DNA from: Chlamydomonas reinhardtii
Taxonomy: Eukaryota > Chlorophyta > Chlorophyceae > Chlamydomonadales > Chlamydomonadaceae
Assembly: GCF_000002595.2 (NCBI RefSeq)
Contig: NC_057020.1
Span: 3,570,706-3,634,705, forward strand
Length of the DNA stretch: 64,000 nucleotides
Direction: 5' to 3'
Shown: positions 34,301 to 45,533 of the stretch, one piece after another
Position numbering within the stretch: the first letter of the stretch is position 1
How the letters are laid out: each line of letters begins with the position of its first letter
Notes under the pieces: model-generated
Told to the model about the DNA's origin: nothing
The model's database searches: none
Seen by the model: only the letters and a program-made list of their open reading frames with translations
Translations under genes and position numbers: made by a program

Positions 34301-35988
34301 AGGCTTGCGTTGCTGCGTGGCACTTGCGTAGCGGTGCTCCTCTGCGCCCCAGTCTGCTTGTGGCGCCCCCGTGCCCCGCCGCCCACGACCGCATCCTCCA
34401 AACCCCGCTTGACACACTTATACGCGCATATGCGTGTGGCTTGTTGCGCCCTCTACGGCCCACAGCGCGCCAAGGAGGCTGGCATCGACTGGGACAGCGA
34501 GGCGCACAACCCGCTGCTGGTGCGGGCGGTGTACGGCGCGCGGCCGCCCAAGATGATCCTGCTGGCGCGCGACCCCATCCGCCGCCTCTACTCGGCGTTC
34601 ATGGGCTACCCGCACTACTACGGCAAATACGGTGCGTGTGTATACATACGTGTGTGCGTGTGTATGTGTGTGTAAGCGCGGAACGACACTGCGTTTGTGT
34701 ATGTGCGTGTTGGAAGTCAGGACGTGAGAAGGGGAAGTGTGTGTATGTGTGTGCTTACTTGGAGCGTGTGGATACATGCATGCGTTGTGCTGTTCGGTAT
34801 TTATTACGTGTCGTGCAGCTAGCCACGACGCAACGCACTCGGCGACATGCGGCAGCACACAACGCCACGCCGCCCTCCTGCCGCCGCTCCTCCCGCGCCC
34901 CAGGCCGCAACAGCACGGGCTTCACGGAGTACGTGCGGGAGCAGGTGGGCGCCTTCCAGAACTGCACCCGCAAGTACGGCTCCAGGCTGTGCGCGCTCAT
35001 GTTCGAGGGACTGTCGGCGGAGCAGGAGAAGGTGTACTTCCACGCGGACCAGGTGCGCGGCCGCATGAGCATGAGCATTTGCATGGGTTCGAGTCCATGG
35101 GGCCCCACAAACTCCGGAGGCCCGGGTGCGGCTGCAGCGGGATGAACGGCGGCTTCCGGCCGTGCAATGCACTTCGCAGTTCTCAGCAGCGTGCCGTGCT
35201 GGACGGCTGTGGGCTGCCCCTTGCATCTCCTCCCTCCAGAGCCGCTGGTGATTTCCATCTCTGCCTCTCCGACCGCAACTCAACACCCACATAGGTCCAG
35301 ACTGACATACACATGCGTGTTATCTTCCCTTTCGCTCTGTAACACGACCGCACACACACATCACACATTCTTATAATTTTTTTCTAACAGAGACACACAT
35401 ACACACGCGCGCACACACAAACAGATCTTCCGCGGCATGTACGGCCTGTTCCTGGAGATCTGGTACCGCTTCATCCCGCCGCAGCACTGGCTGGTCATCA
35501 AGTCCGAAGACTTCTTCACACAGCCCAAGCCCACGCTGGCCAAGGTGGTGCAGTTCCTAGGCCTGTCGCCGGCCAACAACACCCTTCTCGACAAGATGGT
35601 GCGCACGGCGCGGGCTGGTGTGCATGGTGTGCCGTAAGCGTTGTGGGACTGGTGTTGGGGCCATACGGTACGCCGGTCGAGGCGGGACAAACTTTGGACG
35701 TCAACCCATTGCAGCTTGCACGTGCTGCGCGGCATTAGGCCACTCCCATACTCCTCCACCTACGCCTGCACCCCGCCTTCCCACCCACCCACCCACCCAC
35801 CCACGCACCCACGCCTTCCACGCTCCCTCCAGGTTGCCGCTGGCAATGTCAACACCTACACGACTGACAAGGGCCCCATTGAGCCCGAGGCGCGGCGCCT
35901 GCTAGCTGACTTATACCGGCCCTACAACAGCCTGCTTGCCAAGATCACAGGGGAGCCGCGATTTGAGGAGTGGAACAATCAGACGTAG
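31376..35988 (+). CDS. Carbohydrate sulfotransferase, type II membrane protein
   Basis: Twelve exons join in phase: 31376-31601, 31859-32294, 32652-32742, 33023-33048, 33335-33419, 33603-33667, 33852-33904, 34071-34144, 34466-34631, 34904-35052, 35425-35598 and 35833-35988, giving 566 aa. A short basic N-terminus and one hydrophobic anchor (LLSLLLIAASLALGVAVVGA) suggest a Golgi type II protein. A long Ala/Thr/Ser stem follows, then the catalytic domain. FYVTGMFHAGALSMEMKLKQ lies where the PAPS 5'-phosphosulfate loop is expected, and MILLARDPIRRLYSAF is a clear 3'-phosphate-binding motif (RDPxxRxxS). The downstream part (GMYGLFLEIWYRFIP, VIKSEDFF, TLAKVVQFLGL) is typical of GalNAc4S-6ST/CHST-type enzymes. 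The donor sugar is unknown; sulfated wall or matrix glycans are likely targets. Exon 4 is only 26 bp and intron 5 uses a GC donor (AAG|GCAAGC, 33420-33421). Confidence 0.85.
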
Positions 35989-36937
35989 GGCGGACAGGGG
36001 GCAGGGAATGGGTGGCGTGGGAAGCGAGCAGTAGAGATTACTAGAACTAAACCGGGCAGTGAGGAGCAGGGTTCGGGAAGGGTGTGAGATGCACGTGCGG
36101 GATGGCACCCCTGCGGGATGGTGCTTGGCTACTGGCGACTGAGGCGTGAGATGGAGTGACGAAAGGAGGGCCTGCAGCGCGGCGGTGGCGTGGGGGTAGG
36201 TGGCACGGATGGGCGCACCCCGGCCGCGCTTGGCAGCGGTAGTGGTGAGCGGTGTGAGCGCGACAGTGCGTTTGTTTGAGGCTGCTGGGGGTGTGGAAGT
36301 GATGGCTGTGACTGTCTGTGACTGGTAGAGAAGCAACCCGTGACTGTGGTGGAACGGCTAGTCGAGAGCTTGGAAGTGAGCTTGGGGAGGGTGGTGGTGG
36401 CACCAGAAGCAATGACGCAGGATGAGTGACCAGGACATGCATGGTAGCAACTTCCATATGCACTGAATGACTGAACAAACGGCCAAAACTCCGGCGGCGG
36501 CGCAGAGGCTACCCAACATCTGAGGCTGCGTTACAGAGCCGTGCAGAGCCAGGCCAGCTTCCTGTTATAGCAAGTAGCAGCCCGCGACCTTGCTCTGGGG
36601 GCGTCCGGCCTCAGCGCCTGGACCGCTGCACCACCTGGATATCAAAGATGCGAATGTGCCATCTGGTTGCCTTCAACGTCGTATATGGCATGGGCTTAGG
36701 CCGAATTATCCTGGTACATCGGTAGGGCCAGGAACAGCATTGCGCAGTCGCCCGCCTCCTGCCCAACCACGAAGCCCCTCAGGTGCAGTGTTCAACACAA
36801 CCCGCCGCTCATGCCGAGCCACAACCTCGCAAGGACAACCGCCCACGCTCTCTCATTTGTGTCAACCGCCTCTGCACCCAATCCCGCTACCCGCTGCCCG
36901 CCCACGCGCTCACGCGCTCTCGCGCTGTCGCGCGCGC
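35989..36937. other. Convergent 3' region of sulfotransferase and CCA genes
   Basis: No gene seen. It should contain both 3' UTRs. TTACA at 36531-36535 is a TGTAA signal on the minus strand, about 400 nt after the CCA-enzyme stop. Confidence 0.55.
36531..36535 (-). terminator. TGTAA poly(A) signal of the CCA-enzyme gene
   Basis: First TGTAA on the minus strand after the stop at 36938, at a distance normal for this lineage. Confidence 0.5.
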
Positions 36938-37103
36938 TCACACCTCGGCCGCGCAGTCCGCGCCGAAGCGCAGTCGCACCATGGCCTCCGCCTCCGCTAG
37001 GCTGCCTGCTGGGTGCTGCAGCTGCCAGTCCACCACAGCGGCCAGCACCTTGCCCAGCTCCGGACCCGGCTTGGACCAGCCCAGCAGCGTCATCACCTGG
37101 CGA

Positions 37104-37186
<83 letters not shown>

Positions 37187-40100
37187 TGTGTGTGTGTGTG
37201 CAGTCAGGTGACGTGGAGGAGCAGCGGCGGATGGGGTGGGGCACATGGAGGAACGCGTGAAGGCCAGAGTATGTGGGGTCATGCGGAGAGGTGAAAGCAC
37301 GCGTGGCTACGCCGGCAGACGCGCCCAACGGCCGCATCGCAGCCGCGTGCATTACTGAGACATCACGCGCGGGCGAGCTGCCCTTCGCTCCCCCACCCGG
37401 ACTGGTTTCGGGTTCTCGCTCGTTTTGGGTCTCGCTCCTGAGTCTCGATGCCAACTGAGTGGGCAAGTCCAACTCCACCCCCCGCACCTTCTTGCCGTCC
37501 ATGAGCGGCTTCCACGTCCAGCACTCGGACAGCCCATACGCCTCCACAGCCGCCAGCAGCGCCCGGGCCATCTCCAGCCGCGCCTCCTCCGCCGCCGCCG
37601 ACAGCTCGCCCTCGCCGTCCGCCGTCTCCGCCGCCGCCACAGCGCCCGAGCCGCCCGCCACGCCCAGTGGCTCGGCGGCGTGCGTCAGCACCACTGGAGC
37701 AAGCGCGACGCCTGCGGGGGTAGGGTTACATTCATGATTAGCAAAGGAAATGGTAGACGGTAGGCCACCTTGAAGAACATCAAGCATTACAGACGGTGGG
37801 GTGGGGCAATTCCACGGGGCTGGGCAACATGCCGCATGCGGCATGCTCAAGGCTTGGACAGGCGGGAGCAGCATCTTGAAAGCGGCTCGCACGCGGTCCG
37901 TTGGCATCCCGCTGTGCGACCTTGCAGGCCCACACCATCCCATGTCCGCACCCCACCACTCACCCAGCTTCCAGTGTTGCTTGAGCTTGCGTATGACCTG
38001 CCCCAGCATGATGCGGACGTCCGGCTCCGCGCCACCATCCGCCGCCGCCGCCTGGCCTTCCGCGGCGCCCTTGACGAGCACGGCGTGCGCCGCCGCAAGT
38101 TCCACCGCCGCCTCAGCCAGGGCGGCGCTCATCTCAATGTCCTTGACGCGCCACTTGAGCGCGTCACGGATGAGGGCGGCAGTAGCAGGCACCGGCTTGC
38201 CCTTGGGCGGCTGGTGCTGCAGACCCCGCAGCGGCAGTAGCAGCGCCGCTAGCAGCAGGAAGCGCCGCTCCTCCTTGTCCATCTGGAGGGGGAGGCGTGA
38301 GGACGGAGGTGAAGTTGGGGGTTTTGGCAGAGGGAGGGAGAGGGGCAAATGAGGTTCCGAGGCTGGGGCAGGGGCATGCCGTGAAGTGTGAACACACGAC
38401 TACCGTTAAAGCCCTCCGCACTCGCCGTTCTAACCACTCCCTTCCCTGCTATTGCAGCCCCATATGCGCTCGCTGCAGCGCCCCAGCTGCCTACCTCCAG
38501 TCCCAGCGCCCGCGCATTGGCGTCCGCCGCGGCCATGGTGGTGACGCACGGGCCGCCGTAGCCGGTGCCCAGCCGCGCGTCCAGAGGGGGAGGCAGCGCG
38601 AACACTGTGGGGAACAGACCCAGGCGGTGCAGCAGCCGCACGGCCTCCACGGGGGCCGGGCCTATAGAATTGAAAGGCGGGCGGATGATGTGGTGTTGGA
38701 GGAACGGTCGTTAGGGCGAAGGCGGCCGGTAGATAGCATGTTCAGCGTCATGTGCGCGGGCGGCGCGGCGAGTGACCCCGTGAGGCAAACACTTCTGCAG
38801 GACACATACCGTTAAACATGCCCTCCAGCTCCGTGCCGACACGCTCCTTGCTAATCTTGGTGCCAAGGGCAGTGCGGACCTGCGAACGTCAGCAGATGAC
38901 ACGCGGGGAAGTGGCGTAGCTGACCTGGTCGTGGAGGGCTGCGGGGTTCTGGGCCCCAAACCAGCGTGCCTCACGTAATAGGCGCGATGGTCTTGACCCC
39001 GCACCGATCGCCGGTCTGCCAATTTCTTATTGCTTTTCACAGTATAGTTACTCTTCATATATGACTCAAGCGGGATCTAAGCGGCCTGCCGAAGAAATGA
39101 CCACCGTCAAACTAAATGTCAAGTGGGGCAAAGAGTCATTTAATGACATTGAGGTGGATCTGTCCCAGCCGCCCCTAGTTTTTAAGGCCCAAATATTTGC
39201 CCTGACCGGTGTGCCGGTCGAGCGCCAGAAGGTGCTTTTGAAGGGCGCGCAGCTTAAGGACGACGACTGGGGCAAGGCCGCTCCTAAGGATGGCATGACC
39301 ATTATGCTGATGGGCTCAGCGGAGGCGGTTTCGGTGGAGGCGCCGAAGAACGCCCCGAAATTTGTTGAGGATCTGCCCGAGCAGGAGCAGGAGCACCTGG
39401 ACACCAAGCGATTTGGTGCCGGGCTGCACAACCTGGGCAACACCTGCTACATGAACTCCACGCTGCAATGCATGTTCGCGGTGCAGCCGCTGCGCGAGGC
39501 GCTGTACAAGCGCGGCGCCGCAGCCGGGGCCGACCCCACCGGCCGTCTGGTGTCCGCCACAGCCGAGCTCTTTCGCGACTTGGAGGGCGGCGGCGCGCCC
39601 TTCCCGCCCTACGCTTTCCTCATGGCGCTGCGGGCCAAGTTCCCGCAGTTCGCGCAGCAGGGCCAGGGCGGCGTGTACGCGCAGCAGGATGCGGAGGAGT
39701 GCTGGACCAACGTCATGTACGCACTGAAGGAGAAGGTCAAGGTGCGAGGGGCATGGAGTATGGAGGTGTTGGTGCATTGCGGGGCAGCGGCAAGGACGTT
39801 CAGCCGCGTCGAAGGGGGCGCTAGGCAGAATAGGCGTGGCCGGGCTGCTGCACAATTGCAGGCTTCCCAACGGCACGAACCATGGGTCAAGGGGTTGCTA
39901 CAGCTGTGCCGCACTTGCGCCCACATGTCCCTGTCAACGCGTTGCTTTGCAGGATGACGACGGCACGGCCGCGGTTGACAAGCTCTTTGGCATCCGTACA
40001 CACCTGGCGCTTAAGAGCGAGGAGTCGCCCGGGGAGGAGTTCACGGTAGGGCAGCTATGCGCACACCCGCGAGGGGGCGAACAAGCACCAGGGCTCACGC

Positions 40101-41029
40101 GCGTGCTTAGCAGCACCAGCTCACTCGCTCGACCCCCCGCTTGACATGCACAATTGACAGCTGACATGCGTCTGACGCACATGCATACACACGCGCAGGA
40201 GGACGGACTGAGCTACACGCTTAAGGTGAACATTGAGGACAAGACGGCGCACGTGAGCGAGGGCGTGGCGGTGGGCCTGCGCGAGGAGCGCGAGCGCACC
40301 AGCGCGGCACTGGGCCGCACGGCGCTGTTCAAGGGCGCCACGGCGCTGACGGAGCTGCCGCCCTACCTGACGCTGCAGATGATGCGCTTCTTCTTCAGGT
40401 GCGGGAAGGGCACAGTACGGTATGCGCTAATGTATGCGGAGAAGGTGGAAGCTGGGCCAGGTGCATTTGCCAAGTGCTCTAGAGTACAACCCACGATGCT
40501 CTCGCGCGCACACCGCCACACGACATGCAGGCGCGACAACCAGCAGAAGGCCAAAATTCTGAAGAAGATCCCGTTCTCGCTGGAGTTTGACGCGTACGAG
40601 TTCTGCAGCGATGCGCTAAAGAAGCAGCTGGAGGGGCCGCGCCAGGCATTCAAGGAGGCGCAGGATGCGGCGATGGAGGCCAAGAAGCTGGCCAAGAAGG
40701 TGTGCGTGCGTGCGTGCGTGTGCGCATGCCATATGGAAGAAAGTATCGATACGTTATCTTGGGATCGGGACATCATGAAATGCAGCAGGGGCGCGGGCGC
40801 TTTGATATGTACTCGGGTATTACGTAGCAAATGTTGAGGGCGTGCTGTACTGTAAGCCCGTACTGTAAGCCCTTGGTAACACAAACATGTTTATGCCTGT
40901 TATGTGTGTAGGGCGCGGGGCCGCAGGCTGAGGCGCCCGCGGCTGCGCCCTCGGGCGCGGATGTGGACATGAAGGAGGCGGCAGCCGGGGCCAGCACCAG
41001 TGCGCCGGCCACAACCAAGGCAATGACGG

Positions 41030-41084
<55 letters not shown>

Positions 41085-43381
41085 TGTGCGTTGACTTGGA
41101 GTGCACCCCGAGTGTGTGGTCCCAAGATTGCCGCACCTCCCACACCTCCCGTTTACCCCTGCACCCCAACCCGGCCCACGACCCACATCCTCACAACCCG
41201 CTCCCCCACGCCCACACACAGGCAAGTACGAGCTGGTGGGCGTGGTGACGCACAAGGGCCGCACGGCCGACTCGGGGCACTACGTGGCGTGGGTGAAGCA
41301 GCCCAGCGATGGCACGTGGGTGTGCTTTGACGACGAGAAGCTCACGATTCGCAGCGAGGAGGAGGTGCTGCAGCTCAGCGGCGGCGGCGACTGGCACATG
41401 GCGTACCTGCTGCTGTACCGCGCCATCTATGCGGACGTGCCGGTGAAGGCGGAGGAGGTGAAGGTGGAGGAGGAGGCGAAGGCGGAAGAGGCGGGGAAAG
41501 ACGGGCCGGCGGAGATGGAGGCGGAGGCGCCGGCGAGCGCATGAGTGGGTATGTGGTGGTGCAGTTGCGCAGTGGTGCGGGATGGTGGTGTGAGGATGTG
41601 AGGACCGGGCGCTTTGAGAGGTGTGTTTTCAAGTTAGAGGGACGCTGGTGTGGCGAGCGCAGGGGGGGGAGGATAGACACAGCGGGCACGTGAATGAGAA
41701 GAGTTGGCGGACACGTGCTCATGAGGATCGCGTGAAGGATCGCACGAGGATCGCATGAAGGGCGGAAAGCGTCCGCGGTCTCAAGGCGGACACGTGCTCA
41801 TGAGGATCGCATGAAGGATCGCATGAGGATCGCATGAAGGGCGGAAAGCGTCCGCGGTCTCAAGCCGTTTGGCTCCGGCAACACATTGTTGCGGTTGCTT
41901 GTAAGATAAAAGTTTTCTTGCACGCAAGCTGACACGGTCATAATGCCATGCTGTCATGCTGCAGGATTGTCAAGGGCTAGGGCTGCGGGGGGCTAGGGCT
42001 AGGACACCAAACATAAGCAGCGAATGCAGGTGCACCGCGCACATGTCTTGACGTATGCCACGCAAGCTCGCGCACCAGCCCCCGTACACGCACCAGCAGT
42101 AACACCTCAAGCTTGATGACAGGAGCTAGGAAACACCGTGTCAGGCACGGGCACATACGCCCACCACACAACACGCCGCCCAGCACCCCGAATGCCCAGA
42201 CACCTACCCTCTGTGCTCCCAAGTCCCAAACGCAAACAAAAGCACACACATACACACACGCCCGCCCCCAAGCCCCCACCTGCTCTGACGCGGCGGCCTC
42301 CAGGATGTCGGGGTGCAGCTGGAAACCGAAGCGGGTGCCGAACCGCACGGCGCGCAGCACTCGCAGCGGGTCTGCGAGGACCAAACATGCACGAAGGAGT
42401 TGACGCGGTACCGAGTCCCATACAGCGCCCCAAGCAAGTTTGCACACGAGTGTCTGCCACGACCCTACATCCTGACCTTAGAGCCCTACCTACCCTCATC
42501 GCCCACAGGCTGCACTACGAGCCTTGTACTCGTGCAATGTTGCTCCGACCTGGAGCGCGTGTCGTCACCACCGGCTCCGACTGGCTCTTCCCCCCTTCCC
42601 TTCCCCCCTCTCCCTCCCGCTCCCCTCCACACCCATCCGCTTACCGTCCAGGAAGGTCTCCATGGGCGGCAGCGGCGTGCGGATGAGGCCGTCACGCAGG
42701 TCCTGGAGGTGGGCAGGCGGGGGGGAGGGGAGAGGGGGGTGGTTACATTGCAGCAATCGTGCCGCGTGCCGTAGACCCTCATCGGACTGCCACTGCCACA
42801 CCGCGCCGCGCCGCACCAAGACGCACCATCTGCCCAGCTCCTAGGCCCAGCGCCCATACCCCCAACAAACGCCTCTGCCTGTGCGCCACTCGTTCAACTT
42901 GTTCTGGTGTAGTTTGGGCTGGTAATTACAACCCCCCCCCTTGAGCGGCCATAGTGACGCCCCAACGGGTGCGCTGCCCCTCCATGGCATGTGCCGTGAC
43001 TCAAGAGCCCGCAAGGCGACATCGTCAGCCGCCCCTCTACAGCACGCGGGCCGCCGCCGCCGCCCGCGCGGCCTCCGCCTCACCTGCAGTCCGCGCCCCG
43101 TGAGGTCCTCCACCACGCCGCCCGCACTGATGTTGTAGAACAGGGCGTTGATGGTGAAGTCGCGGCGCAGAGCGTCCTGAGATCAGTGGGCGTTGAGGCA
43201 GGGAGGAGGGCGGACAGGGAATGGGGAGCAGGCCTTGAGGCGCGCCGCAGACCGCGACGACTGGATTTGCTTGCGGGTTGCGCACCACACGCGTGAACAC
43301 GCACGCACAGCAGTTCGTGCCCTCGTTTACTCCCGACAAGACACGCGACACATCCTTGGCTCGCCGCGGGCGCTGAAACAC

Positions 43382-43442
<61 letters not shown>

Positions 43443-44981
43443 CACACAGGTAACATCCGTAAACCGTCGCTTTGCTGCATCGCATACACTGTCTTTGCGC
43501 TATGTTTTCCTTGTGCTCTTTAAGACATGCACACACCTGTTTTCCTGTGTGCTCTTTAACACACAAACAAACATACCTGCTGTGGCGTGCCGAATGTCAT
43601 GGTAGGGATGCGGCTGTCTGCGGCGTAGGTTTCACTGCGCAGGTTGACCAGGTCCAGCCACACCTCGCCGACCTTCATGCGCGCCGTCTCCAGGTGCTTG
43701 GACTGGTCGGGGTTGGAGTGGATCACGGCCGCGTGGCGGGCCTCGCGGCCCTGCGGGGATGTCAGGTAGGGTTGGGCGGGGTTGGAAAGGAGGGGATGGG
43801 AGGGCGTGTGCACAGAGGATGCCTGCGGCCGTGCGGCGCATCACAGCGCGAGGCTGAGGGCTCGGAGCGCCAGTCATCAATCTACCAATCCAGCACCACT
43901 GGCCGCCGGCCCAGACATACACGTGCCCACCTGACATCCTACACGGCTGCTGTCTCCGGCATGGGAAACAGAACCGCCACCACCACCGCCACCACCACCA
44001 GGCCCAGCCTGCACTTCGGCATGGGTGCCCTGTGCAATGCGATGCGATAGTGCCGCGCTCGCATGTGTGGCCGCATGTGCACCCCTAAGACGCTGCCTCC
44101 ACCGCGCACACGATGAACACGCACCTTCGCCCACACCCCCAAACCGCCAGCAAGCGTGTCGCCTCCTCCTCAATCGGGTTAACCCCCATACCCTTCCTCC
44201 GCCCCGGTATATCATACACGATTCAGCTCTACAGCGCTCCTTGATCCGCCAGTTCCTTCATCACAGTCCCTCACCGTGCCCATCAGCTCATCATGCCCCG
44301 TGACCTCGCCTCCTCATCACCCAGCATCTCATCACCCACCACACGACCAAGCCCCCCGTCACGCACTTGCGACTTGAGCCAGTCGTTCACCAGCTCCGCA
44401 AAGTCCTTGCCCAGGCAGTCGTCCAGCGCAATGTCGATGTCGTCACTGCCGCGACCCAGCAACTTGTCCCGCACCCAGCCGCCCGCGCAGCGCAGTGTCG
44501 TACTGCTGCCCGCCTGCCGTACAGCCGCCAGCAGCGTGTCAAAGATCTCCCGCTCCTGGTCAGTGAGCTGGATCGTGTCCCGTACGCCCGCTCCCGCGCC
44601 GGCGCCCGGAGCGCCGGCGGCGGCTGCCGCCGCGGAGGGCCCGGAGGCCGCGGCCGCGGCGTTGGAGGACATTCGGATGGAGCGTTTGGAGAGGGCGGAG
44701 AAGCCTGGGTGTAGGGGCCGCTGCGGGACTGCTGTGGGGCTGGCGGAGGCAGCGCTGCAGGTGAGGCTGCGCCGGCGGCAGGCGGCAGCTGAGGCGCTGG
44801 TGGCGTGCAGCTGCTGTGCGGTAGCGGCCGTGCGCGTGGCGGGCGTGAGACCCGCGTTCAGGCCGGTCGTCGGGCGGCGGGGCAGCAGGCAGGGGCTCCT
44901 CTGGAGGCTAGCAGGCAGCACGGCCATATATCTGGTGCACGCAGTCGCAAAGCAGGATGCTGTCAGCGCGATGATTTGCAT
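36938..44981 (-). CDS. CCA tRNA nucleotidyltransferase (CCA-adding enzyme)
   Basis: Ten exons join in phase: 44981-44367, 43750-43577, 43176-43084, 42702-42645, 42371-42280, 38879-38810, 38661-38495, 38282-37964, 37711-37488 and 37096-36938, giving 656 aa. The enzyme adds or repairs the 3' CCA of tRNAs using CTP and ATP. The class II polymerase-beta-like head is clear: GGWVRDKLLGRGSDDIDIAL (residues 167-186, with DID as metal ligands 181-183), then RRDFTINALFYN and DPLRVLRAVRF, and across the giant intron KISKERVGTELEGM. The C-terminal KPLMDGKK|VMTLLGWSKPGP matches plant and fungal enzymes and fixes exon 9's donor at 37487. Residues 1-103 look like an organelle presequence. An ATG at 44672 (MSSNAAAA) could start a cytosolic form, as known for yeast and plant CCA enzymes. 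Intron 5 (38880-42279) contains the UBP6 gene on the other strand. Confidence 0.9.
37108..37200. repeat. (TG)n microsatellite
   Basis: More than 40 units next to the acceptor of the last CCA-enzyme exon. On the sense strand it is (CA)n running into TTGCTCGCCAG. Confidence 0.97.
37724..37740 (-). repeat. Intronic motif A, copy 3
   Basis: TAATCATGAATGTAACC on the CCA-gene sense strand, preceded by GC (GCTAAT) and 12 nt from the acceptor at 37712. This is the third identical copy, in a second unrelated gene. Confidence 0.85.
39061..41544 (+). CDS. UBP6: Ubiquitin carboxyl-terminal hydrolase UBP6/USP14
   Basis: Six exons join in phase: 39061-39741, 39953-40045, 40199-40398, 40531-40699, 40912-41029 and 41222-41544, giving 527 aa, close to the usual ~480-500. 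This is the proteasome-associated deubiquitinase: an N-terminal ubiquitin-like domain docks on the 26S base and the USP domain trims ubiquitin chains. The UBL spans about residues 14-90 (TVKLNVKWGKESFNDIEVDL). The catalytic Cys129 is in GLHNLGNTCYMNS. The His box is GRTADSGHYVAWV (His440), with the acidic residue in FDDEKL (457-458). ATG 39097 is an alternative start that would remove 12 residues and begin directly at the UBL. A Glu/Ala-rich tail ends the protein. The whole gene lies inside intron 5 of the CCA-enzyme gene on the opposite strand. Confidence 0.93.
41033..41078. repeat. (GT)n microsatellite
   Basis: Begins directly at the GTGCGTGTG donor of UBP6 intron 5. Confidence 0.95.
41707..41864. 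repeat. 79-bp tandem duplication in the UBP6 3' UTR
   Basis: Two adjacent copies of a unit running from GCGGACACGTGCTCATGAGG to AAAGCGTCCGCGGTCTCAAG, differing at a few bases. Each contains three shorter AGGATCGCATGA subunits. It lies between the UBP6 stop and its TGTAA. Confidence 0.88.
41900..41904 (+). terminator. TGTAA poly(A) signal of UBP6
   Basis: About 355 nt after the UBP6 stop and still inside the CCA-gene intron, so the nested transcription unit is complete. Confidence 0.65.
42903..42938 (+). repeat. Dispersed intronic repeat B, copy 3
   Basis: GTAGTTTGGGCTGGTAATTACAACCCC in CCA-gene intron 3, about 145 nt after the donor. On the sense strand it has the same orientation as in GT92 copy B. 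Confidence 0.75.
43379..43440. repeat. (CA)n microsatellite flanking repeat C
   Basis: About 30 units in CCA-gene intron 2, abutting a ~70-bp dispersed repeat. Confidence 0.95.
43451..43526 (+). repeat. Repeat C, copy 1
   Basis: Landmarks are GTAAACCGTCGCTTTGCTGC, CATACACTGTCTTTGCGC and TTCCTTGTGCTCTTTAA. It matches the minus strand of 46565-46645 at roughly nine positions in ten. A partial third copy (TTTTCCTTGTGCTCTTTA) is at about 47233-47250. Confidence 0.85.
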
Positions 44982-45533
44982 AAGCAGTCAAGGCTTGCAA
45001 TGTGTATTTTGTGATGTAGCGGCGCCGCAGCGCTTGGGTGCTGCGCGCGCGAAAGCGAGACTACTCTTGTGCTGCGACTCCTAAGCTCGCAGTGCTAGTG
45101 ATAGTAAGCGACTCCACACAATACAATAATCAATCGTGAAAGGGGTTTTGATCGAGAACGGGATGGCGATTGGCTCCATCATCCATCAGGCCGACCAGAC
45201 TGATTGTAACGCAGTAGTCGAGCGCCAGTAGCTTGTTTCTACCTAATTTTGCACAAGTAAGATTTTACAAGAAAGTTGAGGACATCACTAGCTGGGACTG
45301 TTCACGAATCAAGTTTTGCAACACCCTGCACCTTGGTAGCCCCGCGCCAGAGGACATCAAACATAGCGTGGGAAGGCCATAAACGTACTCCGAGCTGCTG
45401 CGGGTCCAGGAACCGGACCGGAAGGCAGACGCTCACCATCCAGCTTCACCCGCTAGCCCGCCTCGAGCGCTGAGCAGCTAGGACACATCAACCAGGCGCA
45501 CTCCAGGGCTCTGATTCGCCCCAGCTGTCAGGC
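44982..45533. promoter_or_regulatory. Divergent promoter of CCA-enzyme and AAA-ATPase genes
   Basis: About 550 bp between two start codons on opposite strands, with AT-rich segments (around 45115-45270). No specific motif is claimed. Confidence 0.5.

Noticed and set aside
36792-38348. A long minus-strand open frame through the (CA)n region that overlaps CCA-enzyme exons
   Set aside because: It reads through an intron and a microsatellite (poly-Thr-His). The true exons end at the KPLMDGKK donor and resume at VMTLLG.
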